A stretch of 64,000 bases of DNA from positions 1 through 64,000 of the forward strand of contig NZ_QBUK01000002.1 of the NCBI RefSeq assembly GCF_003058265.1, read 5' to 3'. The stretch is from Flagellimonas amoyensis. Its GTDB lineage: Bacteria > Bacteroidota > Bacteroidia > Flavobacteriales > Flavobacteriaceae. Positions 63,739 through 64,000 of the stretch are shown here, piece after piece (position 1 is the stretch's first letter; each line of letters begins with the position of its first letter). The position numbers were made by a program, and so were the translations under genes. The notes beneath the pieces were generated by a model. That model had not been told where the DNA came from and made no database searches. It saw only the letters and a list, made by a program, of their open reading frames with translations.

Positions 63739-64000
63739 TGCAGAAAAACATCAACATAAAGAACAAAAGGGCCCGATTCGATTTTGAAATCCTGGACACC
63801 TATACGGCAGGGATCGTATTGGGAGGTACCGAGATAAAATCAATCCGATTGGGAAAGGCCAACCTGTCGCAGAGCTTTTGTGAGTTCAATGACAAGGGTG
63901 AAATTTTTGTGGTGAACATGCAGGTGGACGAATACAGCCATGGCAGCTACTACAACCACAAGCCCAAGGCCGAACGCAAATTGCTCCTCAATAAAAGGGA
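63739..64000 (+). CDS. smpB: SsrA-binding protein SmpB, 3' end outside the window
   Basis: The ATG at 63739 opens [20 protein letters not shown], and the frame stays open to the last base (87 codons visible). The SmpB hallmarks [36 protein letters not shown] and [16 protein letters not shown] are present. SmpB brings tmRNA to stalled ribosomes for trans-translation. The tmRNA gene is not in the window. Confidence 0.95.

Overview
The window looks like a chromosomal segment of a marine member of the Flavobacteriaceae (Bacteroidota); an Allomuricauda/Muricauda-like genus is my guess. The evidence is: the Bacteroidota promoter form (TTG, about 19-20 bases, TAnnTTTG) before several genes; the near absence of Shine-Dalgarno sequences; many lipoproteins with MKK...C leaders; a PorP/SprF protein of the type IX secretion family; a bacillithiol-linked YtxJ protein; and a Bacteroidota-type ABC-F ATPase. 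Most of the window is ordinary core genome: dnaK, clpB, pheT, glyA, leuA-leuB, panB, sdaA, a small transaldolase, smpB (cut by the right edge), tRNA-Ser and the 4.5S signal recognition particle RNA.

Layout. 1-1152 is the end of a BspA-like repeat protein. 1231-1834 is a repeat-rich spacer. 1835-3805 holds an aminotransferase and a TSUP permease. 3907-3991 is tRNA-Ser(UGA). 3980-15236 is an A+T-rich genomic island bounded by a perfect 56-bp direct repeat that includes the 3' end of the tRNA and its terminator. 15443-35032 is mostly metabolism, envelope and chaperone genes. 35162-45562 holds pheT, an ABC-F protein, transaldolase, SDR, SRP RNA, glutaminyl cyclase and a thioesterase. 45979-50968 is a regulatory cluster: a LytTR regulator with a degenerate receiver, two tiny exported proteins, a TPR histidine kinase, a NarL-type regulator and an unknown protein. 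50993-64000 holds glyA, ytxJ, clpB, a gntP-ridA-dipeptidase operon, a TetR regulator, a PorP/SprF fusion protein and two lipoproteins before smpB.

The most interesting region is the island. All its genes run on the minus strand: hsdM, hsdS, a pentapeptide-like membrane protein, a PD-(D/E)xK (PDDEXK_4-like) nuclease, an unknown 188-residue protein, hsdR, a second PD-(D/E)xK protein with a possible B3-like N-terminus, and a DUF4238 protein. Between the pentapeptide-like gene and the PDDEXK_4-like gene lies a scar made of two gene ends: the first eight codons of an hsdR allele (MTIQPEYI, then stop) followed by the last codons of an hsdS allele (QVENSQTFNKVLLQQLFV...). Both keep native-looking overlaps with the neighbouring gene. 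I infer that the hsdS-hsdR interval is an exchangeable slot for accessory (probably anti-phage) genes, and that two different slot contents have been stacked here by recombination.

A second candidate system is the 45979-50968 cluster. Two mini exported proteins lie next to a kinase with a periplasmic TPR sensor, beside a response regulator that has lost its phospho-acceptor. Related sequence motifs precede the first and last genes. A second regulator at 22134 also lacks the phospho-Asp (Glu instead) and is preceded by a possible 21-codon peptide gene.
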